A DNA stretch of 64,000 bases from Acinetobacter calcoaceticus ANC 3811 (GCF_000399665.1 NZ_KB976986.1:817131-881130); one strand, 5' to 3'; shown: positions 16,060 to 25,947, counted from the first letter of the stretch. Translations and numbers: made by a program. The notes: generated by a model from the letters alone, not told the origin.

Positions 16060-17601
16060 TTATTTCAAGAAACGTTTGTAGCCGACATTATTCGTAATTT
16101 CTGCATACGGATAACTAATCTGCTCAAGAGTTTCAATTAGACCATCAGGGTTCTGTTTCGCATCAGTTGCTTGTAAACCGACTAAAACACGTCCTTCTGC
16201 TGCGCCATGATTACGGTAATGGAACAACGTAATATTATGGGTTGGGCCTAAACGAGTTAAGAAGGTTAAAAGGGCACCTGGACGTTCTGGGAATTCAACG
16301 CGGAACAATCTTTCATCATCTATATTTGCATGACCGCCAATTAAATAACGAATATGTAGTTTGGCAACCTCATCATCAGACAAGTCATCCACCACATAAT
16401 TTTGTTGCTTTAATTGTTCCAAAATTTCATGACGCTCTGCATCACCACCTTTTAAGCTAATACCGACGAACACTTGCGCTTCATCTGTATTGTTTGCTCG
16501 GTAGTTAAACTCAGTAATATTACGACCTTGTAAAGCACGGCAGAAGCCTAGGAATGCGCCTTTTTCTTCAGATAAAGTAACAGCATAGATCGCTTCACGT
16601 TGCTCACCTAACTCAGTACGTTCAGCAATATAACGTAGACGGTCAAAGTTCATATTGGCACCGCATACAATCGATACCATATTTTTATTGCTGATTTTAT
16701 GTTCGGTAATATATTTCTTGATACCAGCAAGGGCCATTGCACCAGATGGTTCAACAATGCTGCGGTTTTCGTCAAAAGTATCTTTAATGGCAGCACAGAT
16801 TTCATCTGTGTTTACTGTCACAATATCAGGTTCAACAATTGGGCCTGAGTTATCAGATTTGCGCAGACGAATAATGTCAAATGGTAAAGCACCAATTTGA
16901 GCAACGGCAGTACCGTCTGCAAACAAGCCTACATGTGGCAAAATTACGCGCTCATTGGCTTCCAAGGCTGCTTTTAAACATGCAGACTCTTCATATTCAA
17001 CACCAATAATTTTTACATGGGGTGCAACTTCACCCAGGTAAGCTGCTACGCCTGAAATTAGGCCGCCACCACCTACAGCAACAAACACATATTCTACATC
17101 ACGCCATTGACGTAAGATTTCATTTGCAATTGTGCCTTGGCCAGCTATCACAAGTTCATCGTCATAGGGTGGAATGAATACAAGGCCTTCAACTTCGGCA
17201 CGTTGTTGTGCATATTTATTTGCTACATCAAAACTATCGCCATGTAACACAACTTGACCACCCAAGCGTTTAACTGCTTGAACTTTAATGTCAGGAGTCG
17301 TGCTTGGCATAACAATGATTGCTGGAACTCCTAAACGTTGACCTGATAATGCTACACCTTGAGCATGGTTACCAGCAGATGCACAAATTACCCCACGTTC
17401 GAGTTGTTCTTTAGGTAATTGGCTAATACGGTTATAGGCACCACGTAATTTAAAAGAAAAAACAGGCTGTAAATCTTCCCGCTTAAAACGAATTGTATTA
17501 TTTAATTTTTGACTAATTCGTGGAGCTGCTTCGAGAGGCGTTTCAATTGCAACATCATAAACCGTTGCTTGTAAAATTTGTCGTACCACACGAGACAGCA
17601 T
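16060..17601 (-). CDS. ilvA: Biosynthetic threonine ammonia-lyase (threonine deaminase)
   Basis: IlvA converts threonine to 2-oxobutanoate, the first step of isoleucine synthesis. The 513-residue protein has the PLP domain with the lysine in FKREDLQPVFSFKLRGAYNR, the glycine-rich PLP phosphate loop VAVGGGGLISG near residue 190, and SAGNHAQGVALS. Two ACT-like regulatory domains follow from about residue 325 (REAIYAVTLSEEKGAFLGFC and DERLFRVEFPERPGALLTFL), the mark of the isoleucine-sensitive biosynthetic form. Length equals E. coli IlvA. I prefer the second ATG, 8 bases after AGGGAAG. It is a single gene divergent from rpiA. Confidence 0.96.
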   Translation of the reverse strand: MLSRVVRQILQATVYDVAIETPLEAAPRISQKLNNTIRFKREDLQPVFSFKLRGAYNRISQLPKEQLERGVICASAGNHAQGVALSGQRLGVPAIIVMPSTTPDIKVQAVKRLGGQVVLHGDSFDVANKYAQQRAEVEGLVFIPPYDDELVIAGQGTIANEILRQWRDVEYVFVAVGGGGLISGVAAYLGEVAPHVKIIGVEYEESACLKAALEANERVILPHVGLFADGTAVAQIGALPFDIIRLRKSDNSGPIVEPDIVTVNTDEICAAIKDTFDENRSIVEPSGAMALAGIKKYITEHKISNKNMVSIVCGANMNFDRLRYIAERTELGEQREAIYAVTLSEEKGAFLGFCRALQGRNITEFNYRANNTDEAQVFVGISLKGGDAERHEILEQLKQQNYVVDDLSDDEVAKLHIRYLIGGHANIDDERLFRVEFPERPGALLTFLTRLGPTHNITLFHYRNHGAAEGRVLVGLQATDAKQNPDGLIETLEQISYPYAEITNNVGYKRFLK

Positions 17602-17637
17602 GTTCATCTTCCCTATAACAGTTTAAAATAGGAAATT

Positions 17638-17646
17638 ATTGTAGCA
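17638..17646 (-). promoter_or_regulatory. Extended -10 promoter of ilvA
   Basis: On the minus strand TGCTACAAT is an extended -10 box (TGn plus TACAAT). Transcription would begin about 24 bases before the ilvA ATG. No clear -35 box is visible. Confidence 0.45.
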
Positions 17647-17708
17647 AACCCTTGTGCATTTGCGCCGATTATTGGTGCATAAATGTCAAAAAATAGTTGA
17701 GTGATGTC

Positions 17709-18380
17709 ATGAGTCTATATGCAACCCAAGATGAAAAGAAACAAGCTGCTGCGAAAGCTGCTTTAAAACACTTGCCCAAAGGTGGCATTTTGGGGGTTGG
17801 GACTGGAAGTACCGTAAACTTTCTCATTGATTTATTGCCTGAATTACAATTAGAAGCAGCTGTGGCAAGTTCTCAAGCAACTGCTGATCGTCTTAAAAAA
17901 CTAGGCATCGAAGTTGTAGATATGAACCATGTAGGTGGTTTAGATGCCTATGTTGATGGTGCAGATGAAATTGACCGTCATATGCATATGATTAAAGGTG
18001 GCGGTGCTGCATTAACACGTGAAAAAATTGTAGCTTCAATTGCTAAGAAATTTGTTTGTATCGTTGATGATTCAAAATGGGTTGATCAACTCGGACATGA
18101 CTTTCCACTTCCAGTAGAAGTTATTCCAATGGCTCGTTCTGCTGTGGCTCGTAAATTGGTGAGTTTAGGTGGTGACCCAGTTTATCGTGAAGGTGTAGTA
18201 ACAGATAACGGTAATGTGATTTTAGACGTATTTAATCTTAATATTTTAAATGCACTTGATTTAGAAAAAACCATTAACAATATTCCGGGTGTTGTGACTA
18301 ATGGTATTTTTGCTTTAAACCCAGCAACGATTGCAATTGTTGCAACCAATAATGGTATTGAAGAGCGTACTGCACAGTAA
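17709..18380 (+). CDS. rpiA: Ribose-5-phosphate isomerase A
   Basis: RpiA interconverts ribose 5-phosphate and ribulose 5-phosphate in the pentose phosphate pathway. The 223-residue protein has all family motifs: [13 protein letters not shown] (phosphate binding), [10 protein letters not shown] with the catalytic Asp residues, and [13 protein letters not shown] with the catalytic Lys. The ATG giving [11 protein letters not shown] is preferred to an in-frame TTG four codons upstream. The stop codon overlaps the next ATG (TAATG), coupling it to the peptidase gene. Confidence 0.96.
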   Translation: MSLYATQDEKKQAAAKAALKHLPKGGILGVGTGSTVNFLIDLLPELQLEAAVASSQATADRLKKLGIEVVDMNHVGGLDAYVDGADEIDRHMHMIKGGGAALTREKIVASIAKKFVCIVDDSKWVDQLGHDFPLPVEVIPMARSAVARKLVSLGGDPVYREGVVTDNGNVILDVFNLNILNALDLEKTINNIPGVVTNGIFALNPATIAIVATNNGIEERTAQ

Positions 18381-19060
18381 TGTCTGTGGAAATGCCAGAA
18401 ATTAAAATTGTTCGTCACGTAAGGGCAAGAAAATTGCGCTTACGTGTTGAACCTGCTTCAATCCGCCTGACGGTTCCTGGGTTTTGTAGTAAAAAACAAA
18501 TTCAGCTTTTTTTAGCGCAATCTGAACAATGGTTGATCGAGACGTGGAATAAACAACAAAACGTTCAATCGGCTTCCATTGATATTCCTTCAGAAATTTA
18601 TTTTTTTAATAAAGAGCAACCGTTTCAGGTCATCGTTCAAAAGCAGCATCGAGTTTTTCAATTCGATTGGGAAAGAAGTTGTTTATTTATTAAAGATACG
18701 CAGCCATATTTGGCATTACAAAGTGCAGTGATTGCTTTTGCAAAACAAGAATTACCCGAGCTTTTAAAAGAATTAAGTGAACACACTCATTTGGTTTATC
18801 GGGAATGTACAATTCGCCGTCCGAAAACTCGGTGGGGAAGTTGTAGTAGTCAGCATAATATTATGCTACATGCAGGCTTAGTGCTCATGCCTCACGAAAT
18901 TACTCGCTATGTCGCTATTCATGAGTTAGCTCACACTAAACATTTTGATCATAGTCCTGCATTTTGGGCAGAAGTTGAAAAATACGATCCTTATTTTCAA
19001 AAACATCGCAGACAACTTAAATCAAATCCGTTGCCTGCATGGTGGTATGTCTCAAATTAA
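18380..19060 (+). CDS. YgjP-type metal-dependent peptidase (M48/DUF45)
   Basis: A 226-residue protein of the DUF45/YgjP family, zinc metallopeptidases of unknown substrate. The zinc motif HELAH (VAIHELAHTKHFDHSPAFWAEVEKYDP) is complete, with the third-ligand region HSPAFW downstream. Before it stands the family signature RRPKTRWGSCSSQHNIMLHAGLVLMP. It overlaps rpiA by one base and converges with the lipoprotein gene, with which it shares four bases. No membrane segment is seen, so it should be cytoplasmic. Confidence 0.88.
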   Translation: MSVEMPEIKIVRHVRARKLRLRVEPASIRLTVPGFCSKKQIQLFLAQSEQWLIETWNKQQNVQSASIDIPSEIYFFNKEQPFQVIVQKQHRVFQFDWERSCLFIKDTQPYLALQSAVIAFAKQELPELLKELSEHTHLVYRECTIRRPKTRWGSCSSQHNIMLHAGLVLMPHEITRYVAIHELAHTKHFDHSPAFWAEVEKYDPYFQKHRRQLKSNPLPAWWYVSN

Positions 19061-20571
19061 CTAAAACTACATTCTAGTTGTGGTGTTTGTAAGTTATCTG
19101 GTGCTTTTCGGCTATCTAGACCTGCTTTTGCACTCAAGATTTTATTTGCTTTAATTGATAATTGTATAAAGTTGTATTGCTGCGTTGCGTTGTTTGGTTC
19201 GGCTGAACTTGAGTTGAGTAAATAACTTGAGCTTGCAGCATCTATTTGCAATAAATTATCTGTACTATCGGCGCTTAAAGCAGAGCGATAAGTCTGTGAT
19301 CCTTTAATAAGTTCGATTTGACCATTCGCACGGAAATTAAGCTGGCAACCTGTTGCAGTATCTTCGTAATGACCAACTAAATAGTCTGTAGCTGGTAGTT
19401 TTGGGTCAGACAGATTAATGCTAGTCAAACCTTGTTTACAAGGATATGCAGAGCCGTTACAGGTCGCTGTAATACCGCTAAAACCAACTGCACGTCGATA
19501 ATCACCAGCACCATCTATGCGGAAAAAGTCAGTCGTATTTCCGATAGGTACGACCCCTGAATATAGTTTCTTTTGTAGTAGATCATAACCTGTCTGATCT
19601 AAACTCTGGCTATTTGCCAATTTTAAAGTGGCGGTTCTTAAATTGGTTGCAAAATTATCGCGTGTAGCTTTTTGATTAGCGGCGATATCTAACAGTGTAT
19701 TTTTGACTGGATCAATATTATCTGGAGCAGAATTGAAAATAGGGGTGAAGGATGTTTGATCTCCATGAAGTTTTTTCCCATCTAAAAAGCCATCTTTTAA
19801 ATCGGTTGCCAAACTTTTGATGAGCTCTTGGTATGTGGTTGTTCCACTATGAATCGTTGACCAGTGTTGTAAGTAGCCAAAGCTAAGATAACTATCCACA
19901 TATGTACTAGGTTTTTTAGTTGAGTACTGCAATAAAGTTAAAACTGTAAGGGAATTGGCTGGAGTTAAACTTGGAATATCGGCATCTTTGAATGCATTAA
20001 GAAGTGATCTATAAACATCTTGAGAAGCTAAATCTACATGCAATTGCTCAATGCGGGTTGGGTCAATCGTTTCTTGAGGGAGTTGTCCTGAGCGTATAGC
20101 AGCTCGTTGGTAAATCGCTTCACTACTTGGGCTGATGAATAGGGTTCTGCCACTTACACTGTTTGGTGTAATAAACGCATGATAAACACCAGAGAAATTT
20201 TGGTATGTTGAAGTAATGGGATCAAATACTTGAGATGAATTTTGAGTCGTAATTTCTACGCGATATAAACGACTTAATTTAGCGGTAGGAATTTTGACAT
20301 TAAAGCTGTTTAAACTTGCAATTGAAGTATCTGCTAAAACAGAGTTGGTAGTGTTGTCATATACTTTGAGTTGGATATTACGCATTTCTACAGGGGATTT
20401 AACAGTAACATCAGTTGTTGTCTCTGGAGTAGGGTCAACAGGTGTTGGAGTGCTTGGTGAGTTACCACTACTACTGCCTCCACCTCCGCAACCAACAAGT
20501 GCAGCACTTAAAATTAATGTGCTTAAGCCAAGGTAAGTGCGTAATTTTGTTTCTTTTGATTGATGAAGCAT
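19057..20571 (-). CDS. Lipoprotein of unknown function
   Basis: This 504-residue protein has a lipoprotein signal: hydrophobic segment about residues 13-27, then the lipobox LVGC with the modified Cys at about residue 28, followed by a Gly/Ser linker and a Thr/Pro-rich stretch. The mature part starts with a beta-rich domain (residues 55-140, possibly an immunoglobulin-like fold) and a helical middle (150-330). The C-terminal part carries cysteines (CNGSAYPC, GCQLNFR, LECSFS) that could form disulfides. I do not recognise the family. It has no close partner and starts with a weak site after an AT-rich gap. Confidence 0.6.
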   Translation of the reverse strand: MLHQSKETKLRTYLGLSTLILSAALVGCGGGGSSSGNSPSTPTPVDPTPETTTDVTVKSPVEMRNIQLKVYDNTTNSVLADTSIASLNSFNVKIPTAKLSRLYRVEITTQNSSQVFDPITSTYQNFSGVYHAFITPNSVSGRTLFISPSSEAIYQRAAIRSGQLPQETIDPTRIEQLHVDLASQDVYRSLLNAFKDADIPSLTPANSLTVLTLLQYSTKKPSTYVDSYLSFGYLQHWSTIHSGTTTYQELIKSLATDLKDGFLDGKKLHGDQTSFTPIFNSAPDNIDPVKNTLLDIAANQKATRDNFATNLRTATLKLANSQSLDQTGYDLLQKKLYSGVVPIGNTTDFFRIDGAGDYRRAVGFSGITATCNGSAYPCKQGLTSINLSDPKLPATDYLVGHYEDTATGCQLNFRANGQIELIKGSQTYRSALSADSTDNLLQIDAASSSYLLNSSSAEPNNATQQYNFIQLSIKANKILSAKAGLDSRKAPDNLQTPQLECSFS

Positions 20572-20761
20572 CCTAGCTCTCCAAAATTAAATCTGATATT
20601 TATTTGCTGATATTTGTTTAGTTCTGACAGTTGAATAAGTGCTATCTAATTGTCGCTAAAATTAAAAAAATTAAAATTACCAAGCATGAAATGGTTTTGT
20701 AAGCTTGGACATCCTGTCATACTACAGCACAAGTATAGATTCAAAAATTGAGGTAATGCAC

Positions 20762-21811
20762 GTGATTTCTGTCGGAATTGTTGGTGGAACGGGTTATACA
20801 GGCGTTGAACTATTACGTATTTTATTACGACATCCTAAAGCGCAGGTTCGAGTTCTTACTTCACGTACAGAAGCGGGCAAACCAGTTGCAGATATGTTCC
20901 CTAATTTACGTGGACATACTGATCTTCAATTTTCTGATTTAAATATTGATGATTTAAAAAAGTGTGATGTTGTATTTTTTGCTACACCTCATGGTGTTGC
21001 AATGCAGCATGCAAAAGAATTGATTGCAGCAGGTACTAAAGTAATTGATTTGGCAGCTGATTTTCGTTTGCAAAATCTTGAGCAGTTTGAGAAGTGGTAT
21101 GGCATGGAGCATGCCTGCCCAGACGTTTTAGAAAACTCAGTATATGGTTTGGCTGAATTAAACCGCGAAAAAATTAAACAGGCGCAAGTTATTGGCAACC
21201 CTGGTTGCTATCCAACTACTGTTCAATTGGGTTTAGCACCACTTTTAAAATCAGCACAAGCATTGATTGAAACAAAAAACATTATTATTGATGCAAAGTC
21301 TGGTGTTTCTGGTGCTGGTCGTAAAGCAAGCTTAGGCATGATCTATAGTGAAAATGCTGATAACTTCAAGGCCTATGGTGTTGCGGGTCACCGTCACCAT
21401 CCGGAAATTGTTGAAGCATTAGAGAATATTTCTGGGCAAAAAGGTAGTTTTGAAGGGCTCTTATTTGTTCCTCATTTAGTTCCAATGATTCGCGGTATGC
21501 TCAGCACAATTTATGTCGATTTGACAGAAACTGGAAAACAAACTGATATTCAGGCATTGTATGAGCAATTTTACGCAAATGAAAAATTTGTTGATGTGAT
21601 GCCTGCTAACAGTTCGCCTGAAACACGTAGTGTGCGCGGTGCGAATGAGCTTCGTATTGCTTTATATAAGCCGCAGCCGAATAAACTTATTATTCTTGCG
21701 GTACAAGATAACCTTGTGAAGGGTGCATCTGGTCAAGCTGTACAAAATATGAACCTTATGTTCGGCTTTGATGAAGATGAAGGCTTACAAGGGATTGGTT
21801 TATTACCATAA
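20762..21811 (+). CDS. argC: N-acetyl-gamma-glutamyl-phosphate reductase
   Basis: ArgC reduces N-acetylglutamyl phosphate to the semialdehyde in arginine synthesis. The 349-residue protein begins with the NAD(P) motif [19 protein letters not shown], has the catalytic Cys in GNPGCYPT (about residue 152) and the conserved [11 protein letters not shown] with the catalytic His. Length is that of the long proteobacterial type. I start at GTG (VISVGIVGG), because GAGG lies 8 bases before it; the ATG two codons upstream is only 2 bases from that site. A strong hairpin follows the stop. Confidence 0.95.
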   Translation: MISVGIVGGTGYTGVELLRILLRHPKAQVRVLTSRTEAGKPVADMFPNLRGHTDLQFSDLNIDDLKKCDVVFFATPHGVAMQHAKELIAAGTKVIDLAADFRLQNLEQFEKWYGMEHACPDVLENSVYGLAELNREKIKQAQVIGNPGCYPTTVQLGLAPLLKSAQALIETKNIIIDAKSGVSGAGRKASLGMIYSENADNFKAYGVAGHRHHPEIVEALENISGQKGSFEGLLFVPHLVPMIRGMLSTIYVDLTETGKQTDIQALYEQFYANEKFVDVMPANSSPETRSVRGANELRIALYKPQPNKLIILAVQDNLVKGASGQAVQNMNLMFGFDEDEGLQGIGLLP

Positions 21812-21829
21812 AAAACTCTTTTTTGCTTC

Positions 21830-21861
21830 ACACACATTTAAATTTCGATTTAAATGTGTGT
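21830..21861. terminator. Perfect 14-bp hairpin with TTCG loop
   Basis: ACACACATTTAAAT pairs completely with ATTTAAATGTGTGT around the tetraloop TTCG. It lies 18 bases after argC and 31 bases before the next start codon. There is no T tract after it, so it may shield the argC mRNA end or form a partial terminator. Confidence 0.6.
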
Positions 21862-21892
21862 CTTGACTCTGATCTTAAACACTGAGATGACG

Positions 21893-22645
21893 ATGCAAAA
21901 CTCTGGACAGACGACTTCAGCAGAAAGTTCGTTGCAAAAGAAAAATTTTTTAAATACCAATAAACCTTTGTTTATTGGCGCGGCTATTTTAATGAGTGGT
22001 TGTCTTGCGCTCGGCTATACAATTGGGCACCGTCAAGGTTTAACTGTTGTAGGTTACGATGCAGATGCAGAGCAATTGGTTGAAGTGGTGCAAAAGCAAA
22101 AAACAGCTTTAGATGCGGTTAATAAAAGCCTGAACGCTGCGGTACAAGAGCGTGATGTTGCTGTAACAAATGCAAATGATCTGTTTGAAGCTCTTAATCA
22201 GGCCAATGCTGATAAAACGCAGCAAGAAGGTATGAGTAATATTTACCGAGATATCTTGAGGCAGCGTGGTGGTTTAAGCTTGACCATTCAAAATTTGGCG
22301 ATCAAACCTCTGCCTGAAAATGCTTATGAATATCAGTTGGATCTCGTGCAGGTGAGCCCAAGTAAGCGCCGTGCTTCAGGATCAATTGAGATAAGACTCA
22401 TTAAAGATACTGAAGTTTTGGTTGTACCACTTGAAGCTAAAAGCTTTAACTTTACTGACTTTGAGCGCTTAACAGGTCGTTGGACAATGCCTAAAGGTTT
22501 TACACCTCAATTTATTGAGGTACGTTTAACAGGCGGTTCCGATACACCAGTTATTAAACGTTTTAGTTGGCAGCGCGGTAAACCTGTCGAAACATCTTCT
22601 GCTTTCGTGGCAGAAATTCCTCAAGCTGAAGCAAATTCACAATAG
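21893..22645 (+). CDS. DUF6776-type single-pass membrane protein
   Basis: A 250-residue protein with one membrane helix (about 25-45, PLFIGAAILMSGCLALGYTIGH) and a coiled-coil stretch after it (about 58-110, QLVEVVQKQKTALDAVNKSLNAAVQERD). A beta-rich C-terminal domain (about 125-230, LSLTIQNLAIKPLPENAYEYQLDLVQ...) is likely to lie in the periplasm. This layout is that of the DUF6776 family, whose function is unknown. The ATG after CTGAG is chosen; frames starting at 21854 or 21887 lack a ribosome site and the first lies within a hairpin. clpS follows after 9 bases. Confidence 0.65.
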   Translation: MQNSGQTTSAESSLQKKNFLNTNKPLFIGAAILMSGCLALGYTIGHRQGLTVVGYDADAEQLVEVVQKQKTALDAVNKSLNAAVQERDVAVTNANDLFEALNQANADKTQQEGMSNIYRDILRQRGGLSLTIQNLAIKPLPENAYEYQLDLVQVSPSKRRASGSIEIRLIKDTEVLVVPLEAKSFNFTDFERLTGRWTMPKGFTPQFIEVRLTGGSDTPVIKRFSWQRGKPVETSSAFVAEIPQAEANSQ

Positions 22646-22654
22646 TAACATCCT

Positions 22655-23068
22655 ATGCGAACAAATAAGCGTCAAACAAACTTAAAAGATATCAAGGCTT
22701 CTTTTCAGCAGTCTGGTTATGTCGATTGGCACTTCCATCCACGCTTAAGTGATTCGCAAAACGAAGATCATGACGGAGAGGTTGTTGTACAAACAGCACC
22801 TCCTGAACTCAAGCGTCCGCCGTTATATGCAGTCTTATTAATGAATGACGATTACACGCCAATGGACTTTGTAATTGAAATTTTACAACAATACTTTGCA
22901 ATGAATCTTGACCAAGCGACTCAAGTAATGCTAACAGTACACTATGAAGGTAAAGGTATTGCTGGGGTATATCCAAGAGACATCGCGGAAACCAAAGCAA
23001 ACCTTGTTAATAATTACGCTCGATCGCAAGGTCATCCATTACTTTGCCAGATTGAGCCTAAAGCATAA
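22655..23068 (+). CDS. clpS: ATP-dependent Clp protease adaptor
   Basis: ClpS delivers N-degron substrates to the ClpAP protease. The 137-residue protein has a longer N-terminal extension (about 50 residues) before the core: [47 protein letters not shown]. The [10 protein letters not shown] element forms the pocket for bulky N-terminal residues. The clpA gene starts 9 bases downstream, the usual operon. Confidence 0.96.
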   Translation: MRTNKRQTNLKDIKASFQQSGYVDWHFHPRLSDSQNEDHDGEVVVQTAPPELKRPPLYAVLLMNDDYTPMDFVIEILQQYFAMNLDQATQVMLTVHYEGKGIAGVYPRDIAETKANLVNNYARSQGHPLLCQIEPKA

Positions 23069-23077
23069 GGGGGTTAC

Positions 23078-25354
23078 ATGCTCAGTCGTCAATTAGAAGT
23101 ATCATTACGTTTGGCTGTTAGCATGGCTCGTCAAAAGAGACATGAGTTTCTTACAGTTGAACATTTATTATTAGCACTACTCGACAACGATTCGGCTGTG
23201 AATGCTTTAAAAGCATGTGGGGCTGATATAGTTTCTTTACGTAAAGAATTAGAAGAATATGTAGAACAACATACTCCTAAGCTTGGCGAAAATAGCGAGC
23301 AAGCGCCTCATCCAACAGAAAGTTTCGACCGCATTTTGCAACGTGCTATTTTCCACGTGCAATCAAGTGGCGGCGATCGTACTGTTGAAGGTGCGGATGT
23401 TTTGGTCGCAATGTATTCAGAGCGTGATTCTTTTGCTGTGTATTTGCTTAAACGTCATCAAATCAATCGATTGACATTGACTCAATACTTGTCTCATGGG
23501 ACACGTAAAGATGAAGTGCAAGTTGAAGAAGAAGTCGAAGATATTGAAGGTGAAACGAGTACGGGCAATGCAGGACCATTAGAGCTTTATACGCTGAACT
23601 TAAATGTTGAAGCGCAAAAAGGCAAAACTGATCCACTTATTGGTCGTGAAAAAGAAATTGAGCGTACAGCACAAATTCTTTGCCGCCGCCGCAAAAACAA
23701 CCCATTACTGGTAGGTGATCCGGGCGTTGGTAAAACCTCGATTGCTGAAGGTTTGGCATGGTTAATTGTGAATGGTAAGGCACCTAAGCCTTTAAGTCAG
23801 GCTGAAGTCTATAGTTTAGATATTGGTGCACTAGTTGCTGGGACTAAATATCGTGGTGACTTTGAAAAACGTTTAAAACAATTGCTTAATGCTTTGAAGA
23901 AAAATCCAAATGCGATTTTATTCATTGATGAAATTCATATGATCATTGGTGCAGGCTCAAGTATGGGCAGCACAATGGATGCTTCGAATTTGATTAAACC
24001 TGCTTTGGCTAATGGTACTTTACGTTGTATCGGTTCAACGACGTTCCAAGAATATCGTCAGGTTTTTGAAAAAGACCATGCGTTATCACGTCGTTTCCAG
24101 AAAGTTGATGTTAATGAGCCAAGTATTTCTGAAACAATTGATATTTTGCGTGGCTTAAAATCTAAATTTGAAGATTTCCACCACGTGCAATATGACGATA
24201 AGGCACTGGTATCAGCTGTAGAACTTTCTGCCAAATTCATTAATGATCGTTTCTTGCCAGACAAGGCAATTGATGTGATTGACGAAGCTGGTGCTCAGCG
24301 TCGTTTGAAAGCTGAAAGCGATGATAGTTTGATTACGGTAGAGAATATCGAAGATATCGTTTCTAAGATTGCTCGTATTCCGCCTAAAACTGTCTCTAAA
24401 GATGATAAATCAGTGCTTGAAAATCTTGAGCGTGATTTAAAACGCGTTGTGTTTGGTCAAGATGAGGCGATTACCGCGTTAGGTTCAGCGATCAAGTTAT
24501 CTCGTGCTGGGTTGAAATCACCAGATAAGCCAGTAGGTAGTTTTGTTTTTGCTGGCCCAACAGGTGTGGGTAAAACCGAAGTGACTAAGCAACTTGCGAA
24601 GTTGTTAGGTGTTGAGCTTGTGCGTTTCGATATGTCTGAATATATGGAACGTCATGCAGTTTCACGTTTGATTGGTGCACCTCCAGGTTATGTGGGTTAT
24701 GACCAAGGCGGGCTGTTAACTGATGCGATTCATAAGAACCCGCACTGTGTTTTATTGCTAGATGAAATTGAGAAAGCACATCCAGATGTGTTTAATCTAT
24801 TACTACAAATCATGGATCATGGTGCTTTAACGGATAACAACGGACGTAAGTCAGACTTTAGAAACGTTATTATTGTTCTGACTACGAATATTGGAGCAGA
24901 AAGTATTTCTCGTGCGAGTATTGGTTTTACTGAGCAAGATCATAGTTCTGATAACCAAGAAGCAATGAAACGTGCATTTTCGCCAGAGTTCCGTAACCGT
25001 CTAGATAGTGTTATTCAATTCAAGTCATTACCAACAACTGTGATTGAGTCTGTGGTTGATAAATTCTTAACAGAATTACAAGCACAACTAGATGACAAAC
25101 AAGTTGTGCTTGATGTCGATCAAAGTGCTCGTGATTGGTTGGCAACAAATGGTTATGACCGCTTGATGGGCGCACGTCCAATGCAACGTCTCATTCAAGA
25201 ACACTTAAAGAAACCACTAGCTGAAATGATTCTGTTTGGCGAACTTGCAGATCATGGTGGTAATGTGGCTGTATCAGTGAAAAATGAAGATGGCAAAGCT
25301 GTAGGATTAAAACTTGAAGTTTTTGAAGATCATCATACGGCAGAACCAGCGTAA
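23078..25354 (+). CDS. clpA: ATP-dependent Clp protease ATP-binding subunit ClpA
   Basis: ClpA is the AAA+ unfoldase that feeds substrates to ClpP. At 758 residues it has the same length as the E. coli protein. It contains the N-terminal repeat domain (1-145), an acidic linker, the first AAA+ module with GDPGVGKT (about 215) and the Walker B LFIDEIHMIIGAG, then the second module with GPTGVGKTE (about 496), LLLDEIEKAHPDV and the C-terminal arginine-finger region (RNRLD). A ribosome site GGGGG precedes the ATG. ynfA begins 3 bases after the stop. Confidence 0.97.
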   Translation: MLSRQLEVSLRLAVSMARQKRHEFLTVEHLLLALLDNDSAVNALKACGADIVSLRKELEEYVEQHTPKLGENSEQAPHPTESFDRILQRAIFHVQSSGGDRTVEGADVLVAMYSERDSFAVYLLKRHQINRLTLTQYLSHGTRKDEVQVEEEVEDIEGETSTGNAGPLELYTLNLNVEAQKGKTDPLIGREKEIERTAQILCRRRKNNPLLVGDPGVGKTSIAEGLAWLIVNGKAPKPLSQAEVYSLDIGALVAGTKYRGDFEKRLKQLLNALKKNPNAILFIDEIHMIIGAGSSMGSTMDASNLIKPALANGTLRCIGSTTFQEYRQVFEKDHALSRRFQKVDVNEPSISETIDILRGLKSKFEDFHHVQYDDKALVSAVELSAKFINDRFLPDKAIDVIDEAGAQRRLKAESDDSLITVENIEDIVSKIARIPPKTVSKDDKSVLENLERDLKRVVFGQDEAITALGSAIKLSRAGLKSPDKPVGSFVFAGPTGVGKTEVTKQLAKLLGVELVRFDMSEYMERHAVSRLIGAPPGYVGYDQGGLLTDAIHKNPHCVLLLDEIEKAHPDVFNLLLQIMDHGALTDNNGRKSDFRNVIIVLTTNIGAESISRASIGFTEQDHSSDNQEAMKRAFSPEFRNRLDSVIQFKSLPTTVIESVVDKFLTELQAQLDDKQVVLDVDQSARDWLATNGYDRLMGARPMQRLIQEHLKKPLAEMILFGELADHGGNVAVSVKNEDGKAVGLKLEVFEDHHTAEPA

Positions 25355-25357
25355 CTT

Positions 25358-25720
25358 ATGTTAATTGATAGTCTTGCGATAACCCGAATACTGAGTGTAT
25401 TCGGGTTATTTATTATCACAGCAATTGCTGAAATTCTTGGTTGTTATTTCCCTTATTTGATTTTAAGAGAAGGCAAGTCTGCTTGGCTGTGGCTACCTAC
25501 AGCTTTAAGTTTGGCTGTCTTTGTCTGGTTGTTGACTTTACATCCAGCGGCTTCTGGGCGCATTTATGCTGCATATGGCGGTATTTATATTTTTACTGCT
25601 CTCATGTGGTTGCGCTTTGTGGATCAGGTTGGATTAACAAGATGGGATATAGTGGGTGGTCTAATCGTGCTTTGTGGAGCTGGCTTAATTATTTTACAGC
25701 CTCAAGGGCTGATTCGTTAA
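25358..25720 (+). CDS. YnfA/UPF0060 small membrane protein
   Basis: A 120-residue membrane protein with four helices of the UPF0060/YnfA family, a relative of small multidrug exporters. The core is highly conserved: [55 protein letters not shown]. It begins with about 10 extra residues compared with E. coli YnfA (108 residues). The first codons lie within a perfect 13-bp hairpin (25379-25409), which may be the clpA end signal overlapping this gene. No other start codon is available in frame nearby. Whether it exports anything is unknown. Confidence 0.85.
   Translation: MLIDSLAITRILSVFGLFIITAIAEILGCYFPYLILREGKSAWLWLPTALSLAVFVWLLTLHPAASGRIYAAYGGIYIFTALMWLRFVDQVGLTRWDIVGGLIVLCGAGLIILQPQGLIR
25379..25409 (+). 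terminator. Terminator-like hairpin inside the start of ynfA
   Basis: ATAACCCGAATAC pairs fully with GTATTCGGGTTAT around loop TGAGT. T-rich sequence (TTTATTATC) follows. It sits 25 bases after the clpA stop, which is where a clpA terminator would be expected, but it encodes residues 8-17 of YnfA. Confidence 0.5.
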
Positions 25721-25777
25721 GACAATGAGTGAATCAAATCTTAAACGTGAAAATAAAAAGTTTTTTAAAAAAAAGAC

Positions 25778-25806
25778 TTGTCAAAGCCCTCAACAATGCG
25801 TATTTT
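25778..25806 (+). promoter_or_regulatory. Promoter of the aroG leader
   Basis: TTGTCA, a 17-base spacer and TATTTT. Transcription should start near 25813, giving about 330 bases of leader before the DAHP synthase start codon. Confidence 0.6.
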
Positions 25807-25843
25807 AGATTTAAGGAACATTTTTTTTATATTTGAGATAAAG

Positions 25844-25900
25844 ATGTTAAATCTATCTGTGAACACTAACGCATATTATTATTTTTGGCAATTTAGATAG
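25844..25900 (+). CDS. Aromatic amino acid leader peptide 1
   Basis: An 18-residue peptide, MLNLSVNTNAYYYFWQFR, with six aromatic residues among positions 11-17 (three Tyr, two Phe, one Trp). GAG lies 6 bases before the ATG. The Trp-Gln codons carry GGCAA (25887-25891), which pairs with TTGCC just after the stop codon. A Rho-independent terminator follows 48 bases later. This is the pattern of an attenuation leader peptide: ribosome pausing at Tyr, Phe or Trp codons would change the fold of the downstream RNA. It precedes the first enzyme of aromatic amino acid synthesis. Confidence 0.8.
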   Translation: MLNLSVNTNAYYYFWQFR

Positions 25901-25947
25901 TTGCCTGAGCGTATTCGGGCATGAGAAAGTTGCCCATCACAGTTAAT

